Shown here in pieces: positions 39,578 through 40,973 of a stretch of DNA of 40,973 nt. The DNA is from GWE2-51-13 sp041736705 (GTDB lineage: Bacteria > Bacillota_I > Bacilli_A > Erysipelotrichales > Erysipelotrichaceae). Location: NCBI GenBank assembly GCA_041736705.1, contig JBGSTC010000013.1, positions 1-40,973 of the forward strand. The letters are read 5' to 3'. Both the position numbers and the translations under genes were made by a program. The notes below the pieces were generated by a model. The model saw nothing but the letters and a program-made list of their open reading frames with translations, was not told the DNA's origin and searched no databases. The stretch's first letter is position 1, and every line of letters starts with the position of its first letter.

Positions 39578-40756
39578 ATGTTGCTGAGTCTCGCCTTGAT
39601 CTTGATTACTTCCCTTTTTCTGGGTGGGGTCATGAACCGTTTGAAACTCCCCGCTTTGTTGGGGATGTTGTTGTCGGGGATCTTGTTGGGTCCCTATGTC
39701 TTCAATCAAATCTCTCCCAAGTTACTAGACATTTCGTCGGAAATCCGTCAGATCGCCTTGATCATCATTTTGTTTCGTGCCGGTCTGTCACTGGATCTTA
39801 GCGACCTGAAGAAAGTCGGTCGGCCGGCGTTCTTCCTGTCCTTTATCCCCGCGACCTTTGAAATCTTGGCCGTCACATTTCTTGGACCTTTACTTTTGGG
39901 CTTGTCGACCTTGGATGCGGCGATCTTGGGAGCGATCCTCGCAGCCGTTTCGCCGGCCGTCGTCGTCCCCCGCATGCTTCATTTGATGGAGGCGGGCTAT
40001 GGACGCGACCATCGGATCCCCCAGATGATCATGGCGGGTGCCTCGGTCGACGACATTTATGTCATCGTCGTTTTCACTGGATTGATCGCCCTTGCGACTG
40101 GCGGCACCTTCAGTTGGCTGACCTTGGCCAACGTACCGCTCGCCGTCATCCTGGGAGCGACGATCGGTTATCTTCTTGGTTCTGTTCTGGTTCTCTTCTT
40201 CAAACGGGTCCACATGCGGGATACCGTGAAAGTCATCTTGCTGTTGAGCGCCAGTTTCTTTCTTGTCAGCCTAGAAAGCGCGCTTGTGGGTAAGGTCGCC
40301 TTCTCCGGCTACATCGCCGTCATGGCGTTGGGGATCGCAATCCTCAAAAACTACGAGATCCTGGCGAAGCGTTTGTCCGGGAAATTCTCGAAAGTCTGGG
40401 TCGCCGCGGAACTGTTCCTCTTCGTGATGGTCGGTGCCGCCGTCCAGATTTCAAGTTTGCGGACCGTCGGTTTCCTTGCGGTCGCTTTGATTCTCCTTGC
40501 GCTTCTGGTCCGAAGCCTGGGGGTCTTATTGAGTTTATCCAAGACAACGGTTACGTCAAAGGAGAAACGTTTCTGCGTCTATGCCTATCTTCCCAAGGCG
40601 ACCGTCCAAGCCGCGATCGGAAGCATCCCGCTTTCATTGGGACTAGCTTCGGGGAACACGTTACTCAGTGTCGCCGTCTTGTCCATCCTGATCAGCGCCC
40701 CCTTGGGAGCCATCCTGATCGACACGAATTCTACTCGACTCCTTCAAAAAAAATAG
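39578..40756 (+). CDS. Cation/proton antiporter (CPA superfamily)
   Basis: A 392-residue membrane protein with about 12 hydrophobic segments, expected to exchange Na+ (or Li+/K+) for H+ across the cytoplasmic membrane. The N-terminus shows LKLPALLGMLLSGILLGP typical of CPA antiporters; SPAVVVP (125-131) is the crossover region, and Asp158-Asp159 in GASVDDIYV is the ion-binding pair that marks electrogenic (CPA2-like) exchangers. There is no C-terminal regulatory TrkA domain. AAAGGAGG at 39563-39570 follows immediately after the leader terminator, so the leader controls whether RNA reaches the gene. Confidence 0.87.
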   Translation: MLLSLALILITSLFLGGVMNRLKLPALLGMLLSGILLGPYVFNQISPKLLDISSEIRQIALIIILFRAGLSLDLSDLKKVGRPAFFLSFIPATFEILAVTFLGPLLLGLSTLDAAILGAILAAVSPAVVVPRMLHLMEAGYGRDHRIPQMIMAGASVDDIYVIVVFTGLIALATGGTFSWLTLANVPLAVILGATIGYLLGSVLVLFFKRVHMRDTVKVILLLSASFFLVSLESALVGKVAFSGYIAVMALGIAILKNYEILAKRLSGKFSKVWVAAELFLFVMVGAAVQISSLRTVGFLAVALILLALLVRSLGVLLSLSKTTVTSKEKRFCVYAYLPKATVQAAIGSIPLSLGLASGNTLLSVAVLSILISAPLGAILIDTNSTRLLQKK

Positions 40757-40811
40757 GCGAATTGAATAGCCCCAGGTAAAGTTTACTCATCTAAAAAGCA
40801 TAGTTTGAATC

Positions 40812-40873
40812 GAAACCTCCTTGAATCTGACAAATGTCGTATGACAGATGTAAAATAAGCCAAAGGAGGTTTC
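40812..40873. repeat. Inverted repeat enclosing the transposase leader
   Basis: GAAACCTCCTT (40812-40822) and AAGGAGGTTTC (40863-40873) are perfect 11-base inverted copies 40 bases apart. The right copy is the ribosome-binding site of the transposase gene. RNA containing both arms would fold and hide that site. The left boundary of the insertion sequence is not defined. Confidence 0.75.
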
Positions 40874-40876
40874 TTT

Positions 40877-40973
40877 ATGGCTAAGAAAGGCAGTACATTT
40901 ACGAAGTATGATCCGGCATTTAAGCGAGAAGTGGTCGAAGCATACCTTTCAGGAAGATTCGGGGGCTATGAAC
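40877..40973 (+). CDS. IS3-family transposase OrfA, 5' part only
   Basis: The first 32 codons of a gene cut by the window edge: MAKKGSTFTKYDPAFKREVV continuing with a leucine-serine-glycine turn and GGYE. This is the start of the helix-turn-helix OrfA protein of IS3-family (IS150-like) elements, which binds the transposon ends; the DDE transposase OrfB would follow, usually by -1 frameshift. AAAGGAGG sits nine bases before the ATG. The codons are more AT-rich than neighbouring genes, fitting a mobile element. Whether the element is intact cannot be seen. Confidence 0.75.
   Translation, partial: MAKKGSTFTKYDPAFKREVVEAYLSGRFGGYE

Noticed and set aside
1..40973. CRISPR array, prophage, or defence island
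   Set aside because: No spaced direct repeats, cas genes, phage structural genes or known defence nucleases were seen; the only mobile element is the IS3 fragment at the right edge.

Overview
The window reads as ordinary bacterial chromosome from a Gram-positive (Bacillota-like) lineage of roughly 50% GC. The evidence is strong AGGAGG-type ribosome sites, sigma-A-type promoters, ECF vitamin-type transport, a lipoprotein zinc-binding protein, and MurB plus peptidoglycan-recycling genes, which imply a real cell wall. TGA acts as a stop in many genes (for example the metal ATPase, both SAM-hydrolase copies and speD), so the standard bacterial code applies and a Mollicutes-type reassigned code does not. 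The genus cannot be named from sequence alone. Most genes lie on the minus strand in tightly overlapping operons.

Layout. 1-4408 (minus): tRNA-Ala(CGC), a HAD phosphatase, a LigB-type dioxygenase, and the TldE/TldD protease pair. 4482-6040 (plus): CutC and a Cof-type HAD phosphatase. 6070-10904 (minus): RlmD-type rRNA methyltransferase, a degenerate pyrophosphatase-like protein, a DEDDh exonuclease, and an ArsR-regulated Zn/Cd ATPase with a clear operator and promoter. 11076-12188 (minus): glyoxalase-fold protein and TauE-type exporter. 12286-14771 (plus): MscL, MupG and MurQ; the last two recycle MurNAc-6-P-containing muropeptide sugars.

14799-20988 (minus) is one compact operon: ECF transporter (S protein, fused double ATPase, T protein), an M20 dipeptidase, and two tandem, diverged SAM hydroxide adenosyltransferases (DUF62). 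Beside it, 21099-25073 (minus) is a complete arginine-to-spermidine operon (speD-speA-speE-speB), so two neighbouring operons both consume SAM. 25218-27770 (minus) is a thiol/sulfur module: a cysteine desulfurase broken by a one-base frameshift in a G6/C6 run, a small thioredoxin, and a thioredoxin-CcdA fusion.

27890-33268 (minus) holds a LysM-G5-M23 wall hydrolase, YbjQ, HflX, MurB, a NYN-LOTUS protein and TcdA; queT diverges at 33355. 33894-38208 (minus) is a zinc-uptake operon (znuA-znuC-znuB-zur) that continues into an SDR oxidoreductase and a GrpB protein with an unexplained C-terminal extension; a Zur-like palindrome lies before znuA. 38310-39305 is CorA. At 39443-40756 (plus) a cation/proton antiporter follows a promoter, a pseudoknotted leader and a terminator, and this is the best candidate in the window for a riboswitch (nhaA-I-like or another alkali-cation class). 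The right edge enters an IS3-family insertion sequence whose transposase ribosome site is mirrored by an 11-bp inverted repeat.
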